Source: Dongshaea marina
Lineage (GTDB): Bacteria > Pseudomonadota > Gammaproteobacteria > Enterobacterales > Aeromonadaceae
NCBI RefSeq assembly: GCF_003072645.1
Contig: NZ_CP028897.1
Location: 4,627,501 to 4,691,500, forward strand
Direction of reading: 5' to 3'
Length of the DNA: 64,000 nucleotides
Of the stretch, positions 27,746 through 36,249 are shown piece by piece. The position numbers and the translations under genes were made by a program. Within the stretch, counting starts at the first letter, position 1. Each line of letters starts with the position of its first letter. A model generated the notes under the pieces. It made no database searches. It worked only from the letters and a program-made list of their open reading frames with translations, and was not told where the DNA came from.

Positions 27746-28300
27746 TTATGCGTTCAATTTATATATTTCTACACGCCGTCCCTTTTTACCCGGTTCACTT
27801 TCACCATAGGCCCTTATCACTATATTTGATGGCTTAAACCCTTGGGTTATCAAGTGCTTTTTAACCTCTTCTGCTCTTCTTTCACTCAATTTTTTATTAA
27901 AATATTTATCTCCGGACTGGTCTGCATAGCCATCAATAATAATGTTTTCATTCTCCATATTAACCCCAATTAAAATCTCGCTCATTAATCTCTTAAGTTC
28001 ATCCGTTAGTTCAAATTGAGAGTTATTATAGTATAGTGTTGCCATTAGCTTATTTGTTGGCAATTGAATACACTGCTGCCTAGCACTTGTTAGCACCTTA
28101 TCACTTGAATACAGCTTATCCTTCATATATGTGTATGACTTTTTACCATCAAGATGAAAGCCAACATTCAAATATTGGTATGAGTTATTTACTTTTAAAT
28201 AATTGTCATTCTTTATTATACATTTCTCATTATTGGATTTAGCTTGTGTTGGTATTGATATTATTAGCATGGTGGCTATTGTAATTATCTTTATTTTCAT
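27746..28300 (-). CDS. OmpA-like peptidoglycan-binding protein in Tad operon
   Basis: A 184-residue exported protein with a signal peptide ending TQA/KSNN. The C-terminal half (about 90-182) is an OmpA C-terminal domain: IIIDGYADQSGDKYFNKKLS, RRAEEVKKHLITQG, IVIRAYGESEP and GRRVEIY, including the Asp and Arg that bind diaminopimelate. It can tether an envelope machine to peptidoglycan. Some Tad loci carry an OmpA-type protein; here it sits between an unknown secreted protein and tadE. Confidence 0.83.
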   Translation of the reverse strand: MKIKIITIATMLIISIPTQAKSNNEKCIIKNDNYLKVNNSYQYLNVGFHLDGKKSYTYMKDKLYSSDKVLTSARQQCIQLPTNKLMATLYYNNSQFELTDELKRLMSEILIGVNMENENIIIDGYADQSGDKYFNKKLSERRAEEVKKHLITQGFKPSNIVIRAYGESEPGKKGRRVEIYKLNA

Positions 28301-28303
28301 ATA

Positions 28304-28696
28304 TCACCTGGTCAATAGTTTAATAACATTGCTATTTACAGAATTTATATCAATTGCTTGCCGATTGATGACTTTACTATTTTCCACTTCAAAATATTCA
28401 GGAATCACCCTTGGTCTCATCCATAAACTAAAATCAAAATCATCATTAGAAAGGTATATGAACTCACCTTTGAATTCTTTCTTTTTGTTTGCTAAGTCAA
28501 CAACAACCAAGGTTTTATTAGCCAGTCTTATTTTTTCTTCAAATAAGAGAAGATTAATACTCTCAACCAACTCTTGCTGTTTTTTGTTATCACTGTTAAC
28601 AAACAGATAGCCTGTAACTTCTTTCGTGCCACCTGATTTTGCAAACAGCAGTGAAGTAAATATCAGGACCCCTATTATTTTAGATTTATATTTCAT
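28304..28696 (-). CDS. Exported hypothetical protein in Tad operon
   Basis: A 130-residue product starting MKYKSKIIGVLIFTSLLF with a likely signal peptide; a nine-residue longer start at 28723 is possible. The mature part is small and mixed alpha/beta by pattern, ending SNVIKLLTR. It lies between flp and the OmpA-like gene with only 3 bp to the latter, so it is co-transcribed. Family not recognised; a Tad envelope accessory by position. Confidence 0.6.
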   Translation of the reverse strand: MKYKSKIIGVLIFTSLLFAKSGGTKEVTGYLFVNSDNKKQQELVESINLLLFEEKIRLANKTLVVVDLANKKKEFKGEFIYLSNDDFDFSLWMRPRVIPEYFEVENSKVINRQAIDINSVNSNVIKLLTR

Positions 28697-28801
28697 ACCA
28701 TGGTCGTTAATATCGATATTCATTTATTGGCTCATGCAGCGACCTCTGTTATGCCTATGAGCCAGCTCTATATATTTTGTTCTATATCCCTCTCTGCATT
28801 G

Positions 28802-29062
28802 CTATCCGGTACCACCACCGCCATTTTCACTACCACTACCGGCATCCGCTGCCTTATCAATATTAGCTGATATCGTGTCAACAGCATGATTTAAGGCTTT
28901 ATTCAAAACACCACCTTCTCCCATCACAGCCGCAACGATGGCTGAAATAGCAACACCAACAATGGCATATTCAACCGCGGTGACTCCGCGCTCATCATTA
29001 AAAAATTCATTTGATAATATTTTAACCTTAGTATAGCCAAGTCTGCACAGGTCATTGAACAT
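28802..29062 (-). CDS. flp: Flp major pilin
   Basis: An 86-residue type IVb prepilin. The leader of 26 residues ends at Gly26, followed by VTAVEYAIVGVAIS: the G/xxxxEY cleavage site with Glu5 and Tyr6 of the mature pilin. The hydrophobic helix and a short Gly/Ser-rich tail follow. The leader is long for a Flp pilin. GGAGAATC precedes the ATG. First gene of the leftward Tad operon. Confidence 0.93.
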   Translation of the reverse strand: MFNDLCRLGYTKVKILSNEFFNDERGVTAVEYAIVGVAISAIVAAVMGEGGVLNKALNHAVDTISANIDKAADAGSGSENGGGGTG

Positions 29063-29946
29063 AATTAAGATTCTCCAAAGTCATGATTCCTATAAGTGAT
29101 AGCTACCGCACCCCTTTAGATCAAGCTAAGTTGGCTAGCATCTCTTGATGTAGCATCCTTACGTTTATAGATCGTCGTCCTGACGTGATATTAGATAGTT
29201 CTCTTACTTTCATTTCATCTATACTCGAAATCACCCCCATACGATAATTCGCGGGATAAATTAATGAAAGCTGAACGGATATTACTCCGTCATTGAGATT
29301 TTCCTCAATTACTAATTATGAATAAATTTGAAACTTATAATGGAATAGTGAAACACGAATAAAACTCTTATTTATCAGTGGGTTATCATGGACTGTGCAG
29401 TGCCGTGTGAATATAATATTTCTTATTACTAAGGTGGGTAATCCGAAAATTTCATACTTTACCTGTACTTAGATTATTCATGAGGCTTATCATCAGCTTT
29501 TCAATTCGGAGGTTGTGATAGAAAGCGAGCTTTTAATCTCTATTGAAAATTACCAGGGAGTAAACAGCCTGATATTTAATTTTCTCTTGGTTCATTAATA
29601 CTTATCATATGTACTATCTTAAAAGATAGTCCTGCATCAGTTGAGATTACTAGTTAAGAAGTTAGGAAGTTAAGAAGTTAAGAAGTTAAGAAGTTAAGAA
29701 GTTAAGAAGTTAAGAAGTTAAGAAGTTAAGAAGTTAAGAAGTTAAGAAGTTAAGAAGTTAAGAAGTTAAGAAGTTAAGAAGTTAAGAAGTTAAGAAGTTA
29801 AGAAGTTAAGAAGTTAAGAAGTTAAGAAGTTAAGAGTCGCGCTATCCTTTAAGGAAAATCAAATCAACTGCGGGCTTGCAGAAACCGCATTTTATCTGCA
29901 AGCGACCATTGCTCCTTATTACTTATGATGCTCAACCGAAATAATG
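29063..29946. promoter_or_regulatory. Upstream region of the Tad operon
   Basis: Nearly 900 bp without a gene between flp and the next gene, both on the minus strand. It must hold the flp promoter. I could not identify a sigma-54 or strong sigma-70 promoter by eye. It contains the long 8-bp tandem repeat at 29653-29835. Confidence 0.4.
29653..29835. repeat. 8-bp tandem repeat, about 22 copies
   Basis: The unit GTTAAGAA repeats without interruption for about 183 bp. One unit (the second) is GTTAGGAA and the last is truncated. The unit length is not a multiple of three and no gene runs through it. Such a uniform array slips easily in replication. It lies about 590 bp before flp. Confidence 0.95.
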
Positions 29947-30564
29947 TTAGCTTAATTTATGAGTATTTCCATATTGTAAATATTCTTTTATCTCTTTAGT
30001 CAAGTCATCCATATCTACATACTCAGAGTTAATGGGATGCAATGGCAATCCGCTCATGGCGTCAACTACTTCGATGTTTTTAAGCTGCTTATTTGGATTT
30101 CTTAGTATATCATCCTCTGATAAGTAGTTTTTTTGCCTAATTTTCACCCTTTTTAATCCTGGGTATGCCCTAAACTGTACCAGGATTGGCCTACCAACTA
30201 CCTTTTTACCCATGTGTCCAACATCTATCCCAAAATCAGGATAGTGCTTATTGTATTGAATAATCACGTTATGTGTACCTCTATCCAATTCACTATCTCT
30301 AATACCAGCAGTTAAAATACTACCGTCGGCAATAATGATTTTATATGGAGACTCCACATATATAGGTGCTTGTATTTCTTTCGTCAGCTCCAATGCCTTT
30401 CCATTAATATTGATTTTTTCAAGCCCTCCATAAAAGTAGATCCCTGTAATTAGCAATCCAGTAAGTAAGCAAAAATTGATTAGTGATATTTTGACAAGCT
30501 TTAATCTTTTCTCGTTTTTCGTGAATGAATTTTTATCTTGATCCGATTCATGATTATCTGACAT
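29947..30564 (-). CDS. Single-pass membrane protein of unknown function
   Basis: A 205-residue product: polar charged cytoplasmic N-terminus (about 1-25), one membrane helix (about 26-46, LVKISLINFCLLTGLLITGI), then a periplasmic domain of ~155 residues rich in charged beta-type segments. This is the layout of membrane-anchored envelope or regulatory proteins. It lies on the minus strand upstream of the Tad operon, separated from it by the repeat region. Family not recognised. Confidence 0.6.
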   Translation of the reverse strand: MSDNHESDQDKNSFTKNEKRLKLVKISLINFCLLTGLLITGIYFYGGLEKININGKALELTKEIQAPIYVESPYKIIIADGSILTAGIRDSELDRGTHNVIIQYNKHYPDFGIDVGHMGKKVVGRPILVQFRAYPGLKRVKIRQKNYLSEDDILRNPNKQLKNIEVVDAMSGLPLHPINSEYVDMDDLTKEIKEYLQYGNTHKLS

Positions 30565-30723
30565 GCCCTATTCTCCATCCTTAGATTGATTACTATTACC
30601 ATTATCTATTTACAGCATGTTTGCTCAATGGGAATTATCTTACTTTTATTTGGGAGTATTCTCATTCACCATTTCATTTAAAAATCCGACACTTTACCCC
30701 CTCTTTGATTATGGTGTTACCTG

Positions 30724-31455
30724 ATGAAAGCTAAAGCTATTACAATGATTTTGATTACCGGGTTATCAGTTCCCAGTTATGCAAATATGACCAAACTGTC
30801 GAATAATGTAAGTCCACCTGAATTCCTAAACATTAAGAATACAAAAGAGAAGAAGGATACTTTTTTTAACTATTTTTATAATATCTCGAAACATGAGAAC
30901 ATGAAAATTCTTTCAGAGAGGGAAACATTACTCAATTACCCTAAAATGCTTAATTCAATTTCAAGGATATGCCATAAGTACAGTAAGTTTAAATGTAATC
31001 CTGAGCAACTTAATCGTAAGACGATCGACTCCTTACTATCCAGGGTCGATATTATCCCCTATTCACTTATTCTTGCGCAAGCAGCAAATGAATCAGCCTG
31101 GGGCTCATCACGATTTGCAAGGAAGGCTAATAACTACTTTGGTCAATGGTGTTTTAGTAAAGGCTGTGGCATTGTTCCCCTCAATAGGTCTATAGGGATG
31201 CATCATGAGGTTAAAAAGTTTAATTCGCCCCAGGAGTCTGTAGCGGCCTATATTTTTAACCTGAATACAAATTCAGCCTATTCTAAGCTTAGAGAGATCA
31301 GAAATCAGTCACACTTAACAGGCAAACCCATAACGGGAACCTCTCTGGCAAATGGACTTCAAAAATATTCAACTAGAGGGAATGATTATATTAGAGAAAT
31401 AAAACAGATGATCAAATACAACCATCTAGCTGAACGTTTTGATTCCATTGGATAA
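30724..31455 (+). CDS. Bax-like glucosaminidase (GH73-type)
   Basis: A 243-residue exported peptidoglycan hydrolase with a signal peptide ending PSYA/NM. The core resembles Bax/FlgJ-type N-acetylglucosaminidases: PYSLILAQAANESAWGSSRFA holds the catalytic Glu123, followed by NNYFGQWCF and KFNSPQESVAAYIFNLN. Such enzymes cut glycan strands and often open the wall for large envelope machines. Beside a Tad locus it may make room for the pilus channel, but housekeeping Bax is also possible. The gene stands alone on the + strand. Confidence 0.82.
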   Translation: MKAKAITMILITGLSVPSYANMTKLSNNVSPPEFLNIKNTKEKKDTFFNYFYNISKHENMKILSERETLLNYPKMLNSISRICHKYSKFKCNPEQLNRKTIDSLLSRVDIIPYSLILAQAANESAWGSSRFARKANNYFGQWCFSKGCGIVPLNRSIGMHHEVKKFNSPQESVAAYIFNLNTNSAYSKLREIRNQSHLTGKPITGTSLANGLQKYSTRGNDYIREIKQMIKYNHLAERFDSIG

Positions 31456-31547
31456 TCACTTTATGGCATAAATTTGGAGTGGTTGAATACCATAAATATT
31501 AATAAATCAACAAGTTAAGTTATCTGAATTGATTGTTGTGTTGCTTC

Positions 31548-31580
31548 TGCTGTTGATGACTGGCTAAATCATCAACAGCA
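31548..31580. terminator. Perfect 11-bp hairpin after the glucosaminidase gene
   Basis: TGCTGTTGATG (31548-31558) and CATCAACAGCA (31570-31580) pair fully around an 11-base loop. No T-run follows on either strand, so it may be a weak terminator or another structural element. The rest of the ~300-bp gap (31456-31755) shows no gene. Confidence 0.45.
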
Positions 31581-31755
31581 CACTGTGAAAGCAGGTCTAT
31601 TCCACTCGGCTCTCAACCGCATACTCTAAGGGTTTCTTAGTGCCTGAATCGATACTATGACCTCTTCTTTGCCATGAAAGTCACTACTATTTAATCTGCT
31701 TCACATATTCTTTCAGAAGTAGAACAAAATCATAATAAACTATAATGACATTTGC

Positions 31756-32286
31756 TCAGAAAACTGCATTCTCTTCTGCTGAGGACTCTTTCGAACCATA
31801 TTGGTCATAACGTCTATCTTCTTTTTTATATAGTACATAAAGATCTCCATATGCAGAAATAAACTTGACATCCTGATCTGAGTAGATCATTTCAAATTTT
31901 TCATTTCTATATTCATTGGATATAGAGACAATACGCCGATATCTCTCTGATTCATCTAAGTTTGAAATTTTTGGAAGATCATAGGGCTCTACGCATGACT
32001 TAAATTTATAGTCATAACCATTATGGCCATAGATCTCTCCCTTCACATGAAATATTGCCGTATCATTGATTCCATTTTCATCCAGGAAAATACTGCCACT
32101 ATACTCTCCATCCTGATTGAATCGAATATCTCGACTAATTTTAGTAACAGAACCTTTTGTATCGGTTTGGATAAGATTAGACTTATATCTACCACTTGCA
32201 AATGAAGACCTATCCCCATAGTAGAAGGTGGAAGTAAATATTATTGCGAATAGAGCCAGAACAAAATAATGCATAGCTAATAACAT
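31756..32286 (-). CDS. ToxS-like membrane partner of the ToxR-like regulator
   Basis: A 176-residue protein with a single N-terminal membrane helix (YFVLALFAIIFTSTFYYG) and a periplasmic domain of ~150 residues. It overlaps the end of the ToxR-like gene by 10 bp and is on the same strand. The arrangement mirrors toxR-toxS, where the small membrane partner stabilises the regulator's periplasmic domain. Direct similarity to ToxS is not evident, so the role rests on architecture and position. Confidence 0.6.
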   Translation of the reverse strand: MLLAMHYFVLALFAIIFTSTFYYGDRSSFASGRYKSNLIQTDTKGSVTKISRDIRFNQDGEYSGSIFLDENGINDTAIFHVKGEIYGHNGYDYKFKSCVEPYDLPKISNLDESERYRRIVSISNEYRNEKFEMIYSDQDVKFISAYGDLYVLYKKEDRRYDQYGSKESSAEENAVF

Positions 32287-33062
32287 CCGGATTCATTGAG
32301 ATAACTGATGACTTCTTTTTGATCGACATTCAGACCAATAAAGCTTCGTCCGGTTTTTTTCTCTCTAAAATAGATACCGAACTTTTCTATCTTATCATCT
32401 GCATCATAGGCCACTATACTATCGCAAGTTAACTTATTCACTAGTTCCTTAATGAAACTAGTACTTTTATCTCCACTATTGATTAACAGCGTTATCTTAG
32501 AGCTATTATCATTACTCTTTGTAACGATATTGTAATTACGATTGTTTTCAACTTTATTTTTCTCATCAAAAATATTGATAAGATTAAATATTATCCCCAT
32601 CAGAAATATGCTACTGGCAAAGTATGAAATGTAGCGCGCTTTAGCTGTATTCAACTTAGAAGCTAAAAAGCCATTTTTTTTAGAGTCACCCTGCTGCTCA
32701 GCATTTACCAAAATCTTTTCTGCAACTGCAGAGCTTTCTTTATTGGATGTTTCGGACGTTGATTGAGTGATTATTTTATATCCAACTCTTGGCACAGTCA
32801 TTATGACAGGCTCTTCATGATATAAATCGATGACACTTCTAAGATTCGCGATTGACTTAGCCAATGATGAGTCCGTTACGACAGAGCCTCGCCACGCGTA
32901 CTCCTTAATCCTATCTTTTGTGAGATCCGTATTTGCGTTACGAATCAAAAACTCGAGTACTTTTGTTTCACGTGAGCCCAGTGTATGCTTAGCTCCACTA
33001 GCCTCCAAAAGACACCTGTCTGGATAGAAGCTTAGAGCTGGAGATATTTTATATACTTTCAT
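32277..33062 (-). CDS. ToxR-like membrane-bound winged-helix regulator
   Basis: A 261-residue one-component regulator. N-terminal OmpR/PhoB-type winged helix (about 10-98) with LGSRETKVLEFLIRNAN, the recognition area SSLAKSIANLRSVI and the wing PRVGYKI. A Ser/Glu-rich linker, one membrane helix (about 146-164) and a periplasmic domain with two cysteines (213 and 260) that could form a disulfide, as in ToxR. It senses the periplasm or membrane and binds DNA directly. Targets are unknown; the nearby Tad operon is a candidate. Confidence 0.82.
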   Translation of the reverse strand: MKVYKISPALSFYPDRCLLEASGAKHTLGSRETKVLEFLIRNANTDLTKDRIKEYAWRGSVVTDSSLAKSIANLRSVIDLYHEEPVIMTVPRVGYKIITQSTSETSNKESSAVAEKILVNAEQQGDSKKNGFLASKLNTAKARYISYFASSIFLMGIIFNLINIFDEKNKVENNRNYNIVTKSNDNSSKITLLINSGDKSTSFIKELVNKLTCDSIVAYDADDKIEKFGIYFREKKTGRSFIGLNVDQKEVISYLNESGCY

Positions 33063-33960
33063 AAAGATCAGTTGTTCCTTGATTCGTAGCTCTTAGCCAA
33101 CCAAAAGTAAGCACAATTGAATCTATACCTGTCTGATATTGATGAAAAATCATAATTCGTTAACTTGGTAAATCTTGTTCAATTTATGAGCGGCGCGGTA
33201 TTATCACGATCTATTGAGCAATTGTCTACCTCTTGTTCGATACATATTGTTTTTTTTTACATAAAGTTACACTCAATCACAACCAACCAACACTACTCTT
33301 AGTCTTTGCAACCCTACACATAATGCTGAATTACACCTAGCTACCGAACATATAACGCATTGTTATAAAAATATTGAATTATATTTTATGCGCCAGTTTT
33401 TGTCTAAAGCCCTTTTGTTTGATTATTTATGCTCTGAGATTGCAGAGAGATGCCTACAAGTTAAATGGGATATTTCTGATTATTGGCCTGTCAGGCTCTT
33501 GCAGAATTTACGAACATTCCTCTATAGCAAGTGGCTAACCTTACCTGAGTAAACCACTTTACACCGGCTTGCGCAGCATCTATTAACCCGAAATGGCCTC
33601 ATACAATCAGATAATTACAAAGACTTTGCGTATACGTCTCATGATTTGGCTTTGCTCCTACCTTATTGAGCCTATTACCAACTACATAGGATCACTGGGC
33701 TCATAAAAGATAGCCGCTCGTACACATATCAGCATATCTTCTATTCGCCGATTGCAGGCTCGTTCGATGAGTCATAAAAGCGACCTTTAGTCGCCGCAGT
33801 CTGGCTATGACGGTAAACGGAAAGCTTGAGTAGTATTGCGGGCACTTTTTCTAAGACACGCTTTCTCAATGGTTCATTGAACTGACAATGAAATTGAGAC
33901 ATAAATTGATGAGCGTTTTTTTGGTACACGGAAAGATTGGGCTGCGAATTAGTAGGACCT
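33063..33960. other. Long intergenic region, possible decayed sequence
   Basis: About 900 bp with no gene I can support. An 81-residue frame on the minus strand (33741-33986) has no recognised domain and no ribosome site. A GCGAC/GTCGC hairpin sits near 33779-33794. The composition changes from AT-rich to mixed around 33.4 kb, which may mark the end of the AT-rich block and degraded mobile DNA, but I cannot identify an insertion sequence. Confidence 0.35.
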
Positions 33961-33985
33961 ATGAACCCGCTAAAAGGCGGGCTCA
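33961..33985 (-). terminator. Terminator hairpin after the NSS small subunit gene
   Basis: On the minus strand GAGCCCGC, a CTTTTA loop and GCGGGTTC form a GC stem just behind the stop of the 33-aa gene. The T-tract after it is poor, so termination may be incomplete. Confidence 0.5.
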
Positions 33986-33998
33986 CAGGTAATCATCT

Positions 33999-34100
33999 TT
34001 ATGTTTGCTTTGCCCTCACCGCCAGATAGAGGCAACAAGCTGCACCTCCCCAGGTGATAGCAAACCCCAGGGCTAACATGAAAATCGAGATGCTGCTCAT
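33999..34100 (-). CDS. NSS transporter small subunit (MetS-like, 33 aa)
   Basis: A tiny single-helix membrane protein starting MSSISIFMLALGFAITWGG and ending with a short basic tail. It matches the small subunit found beside bacterial methionine/alanine-type NSS transporters (MetS of the MetPS pair), with the typical WGG in the helix. The ATG overlaps the stop of the large subunit gene (ATGA at 34097-34100). Too short for ordinary gene callers. Confidence 0.8.
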   Translation of the reverse strand: MSSISIFMLALGFAITWGGAACCLYLAVRAKQT

Positions 34101-35599
34101 GCGGTTGCCTCCTTCTGAGCTATTGAGTTGGTCCGGGTATTAATCGCGATCGATGCCACCAGCATCACTATGACCATGCCCCAGCCAATCCACAGGATAT
34201 CTTGATTGCTGTAGCCACCGTAGTTGACCCGCAATTCATCGATAAAGTTACTCAGGAACAGAGCTCCCAGGATCAGCAGGGTGAAGTAGCGGATACAAAG
34301 CTCCCACCAATAGCCCAATTTAAAGTCAGAGATCTGGTTGGTGTGATCTCGCAATGTTGCAATCCTCAATCCCCATCCCAGCAGTACCAACTCGATCAGG
34401 GCGCCACCCAACAGAGCGATGTTATTGATAAAGTGATCTACCAGATCCAGCAGCAGAATACCGCCCTGGGTCACAAACAGCATGCTCAGAACAAATCCTA
34501 CCCCGCAATAAGCGATCACACTGCGACGGCGCGACCATCCAAATTTTTCCTTGATCGCCGATACCACAGCCTCGGTCAGCGAGATATGCGAGCTTATCCC
34601 AGCAAATACCAGAGTCAGGAACAGCAGCGGTCCCATGATATAGGGAGCAGGCATCTGGTTGATCACACTTGGTAGAGTTACAAATGCCAGACCAACCCCG
34701 GATGTAACGACATCACTCAAAGCCTTGCCTTCATGATGGGCCATGAACCCCAGGGCGCCGAAGATCATCACCCCCGCCAGCAGCGAAAATCCACAGTTGG
34801 CAAATACTGTGATGAATGCACTGTTATTAATATCACTCTTCTTCGGCAGGTAACTGGAATAGGTCAGCATTATGGTCAGGCCTATACTCAAAGAGAAAAA
34901 GATCTGTCCATAGGCTCCCGCCCACACCTTGGGATCGCTCAGCTTGGAAAAATCCGGGGTAAACAGCCAGTCAATGCCACTCAAGGCTCCGGGTAGAGTA
35001 AGCACGCGGATCACCAGCGCCAGTACGATCAGAAACAGCAAGGGCATCAATATTTTATTTATTCGCTCAAGCCCCTTCTTTACCCCGGTCAAAACCGTTG
35101 CAAAAGTGATAGCCCAGGCGATCGCGACCGGGATCACCACCTGCCACTGGATGCTTCCAAGATTCGAGGGGGAACTTGTGGCACCAACCCCCAGATACTT
35201 GCTAAAGAAGAAGGCATTGGTGTCAGTCCCCCAGGATTGGGTGAACGAAAAATTAAGATAGGAAAGGGACCAGCCGATCACTGCGATGTAATAGATCCCG
35301 ATGACAGCGGCAACCAGGGTCTGAAACCAGCCCAGCCACTCAAAGTTTCGGTTGATCATTGAGTAGATTTTAGGAGCGCTGCGCCGGTATTTATGACCGA
35401 CGGTAAACTCCAGAATCATAAAAGGGATACCCGCGGTGAGCATAGCTATCAGGTAGGGAACAAGAAAGGCCCCACCACCATTTTCATATGCCTGATAAGG
35501 AAAGCGCCAGATATTTCCCAATCCGATCGCCGATCCGATTGCTGCCAGAACAAATCCGGTCCGGGAGCCCCACTGCTCTCGACTCATAGTGAACCTCAT
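34097..35599 (-). CDS. Sodium-dependent NSS-family amino acid transporter, large subunit
   Basis: A 500-residue transporter of the neurotransmitter:sodium symporter family with about 12 membrane helices. The N-terminal signature WGSRTGFVLAAIGSAIGLGN and IWRFPYQAYENGGGAFL includes the residues that bind Na+ and substrate in helix 1. SIGLTIMLTYSSYLP in helix 6 is also typical. It imports an amino acid with sodium; with its MetS-like partner, methionine or alanine is the best guess. MSREQWGSRTG at residue 5 is the more usual start, but the ATG or alternative start at 35599 was kept. Confidence 0.9.
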   Translation of the reverse strand: MRFTMSREQWGSRTGFVLAAIGSAIGLGNIWRFPYQAYENGGGAFLVPYLIAMLTAGIPFMILEFTVGHKYRRSAPKIYSMINRNFEWLGWFQTLVAAVIGIYYIAVIGWSLSYLNFSFTQSWGTDTNAFFFSKYLGVGATSSPSNLGSIQWQVVIPVAIAWAITFATVLTGVKKGLERINKILMPLLFLIVLALVIRVLTLPGALSGIDWLFTPDFSKLSDPKVWAGAYGQIFFSLSIGLTIMLTYSSYLPKKSDINNSAFITVFANCGFSLLAGVMIFGALGFMAHHEGKALSDVVTSGVGLAFVTLPSVINQMPAPYIMGPLLFLTLVFAGISSHISLTEAVVSAIKEKFGWSRRRSVIAYCGVGFVLSMLFVTQGGILLLDLVDHFINNIALLGGALIELVLLGWGLRIATLRDHTNQISDFKLGYWWELCIRYFTLLILGALFLSNFIDELRVNYGGYSNQDILWIGWGMVIVMLVASIAINTRTNSIAQKEATA

Positions 35600-35887
35600 T
35601 AACTTCGCTAAACTCGAATTTTGTTCAGACTAATGAATTTACTAACGAGATCAATGGGGGTTAATTTCAAATTAAACATGACACATAGAATATAATTCCA
35701 CCACAGTCAGTCAACTGCCGCAGAGAAGGCCCCTTACTCAGCCCTATGAGAATTAAAGCTCCTCTCGGATCAAGCTATCAGAAATTAAATTTTTTTTCAT
35801 TTTTGATGTTTTTTTAAGGAAGTTACTCATCAGAAACCCAAAAATCATACACTGAATCAAGCAAATCGTGATTGCACAGAGAGCTGA

Positions 35888-36049
35888 TCACGACAAAAAT
35901 GGCTCAAATATGCGATCAACCAGCCGCCTGCTTTCTTCCTCGATGCGCTCTTCTACTTCCTCAATCAGGAAAGAAGCATCGAGCTCTGTTCCAGATGCAG
36001 CCATAGATATAAATAGTAGTAATCCTGTGATCCCCATTATCTGTTTCAT
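35888..36049 (-). CDS. Small secreted acidic protein (53 aa)
   Basis: An ATG frame starting MKQIMGITGLLLFISMAASG, an evident signal peptide, followed by ~33 residues rich in Glu and Arg (DASFLIEEVEERIEEESRR) that would form one amphipathic helix. The mature peptide is likely periplasmic. AGAG just before the ATG is a weak ribosome site. The opposite-strand frame at 35868-36065 is its shadow. Family not recognised. Confidence 0.5.
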   Translation of the reverse strand: MKQIMGITGLLLFISMAASGTELDASFLIEEVEERIEEESRRLVDRIFEPFLS

Positions 36050-36176
36050 CTCTGCCACCAAGTAATGTTAATCAATTGTTGCACCTCGATTATCCATTAA
36101 CTTTGGCTATTATTCATACAGATAATTCTCAATTTCTCATCCCCCACCAGATAACTTGAATGAAACAAAGAGCTTT

Positions 36177-36231
36177 TAGTTGAGCCGACATACTATGGCA
36201 TGTCTAAAAGACTAGATATTTCACTCAACTA
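36177..36231 (-). terminator. Nested hairpin behind the chitobiase gene
   Basis: TAGTTGAG (36177-36184) pairs with CTCAACTA (36224-36231). Inside, GACAT (36187-36191) pairs with ATGTC (36200-36204). It sits just past the chitobiase stop (minus strand) and probably ends that transcript; a strong T-run is lacking. Confidence 0.4.
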
Positions 36232-36249
36232 TGCCCCGTAACCATGTAT

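Noticed and set aside
29653-29835. CRISPR array
   Set aside because: The unit is 8 bp with no spacers and no cas genes nearby; it is a simple tandem repeat.
33741-33986. An 81-aa transposase fragment
   Set aside because: No recognisable transposase motif, and no inverted ends or ribosome site; left as unexplained intergenic DNA.
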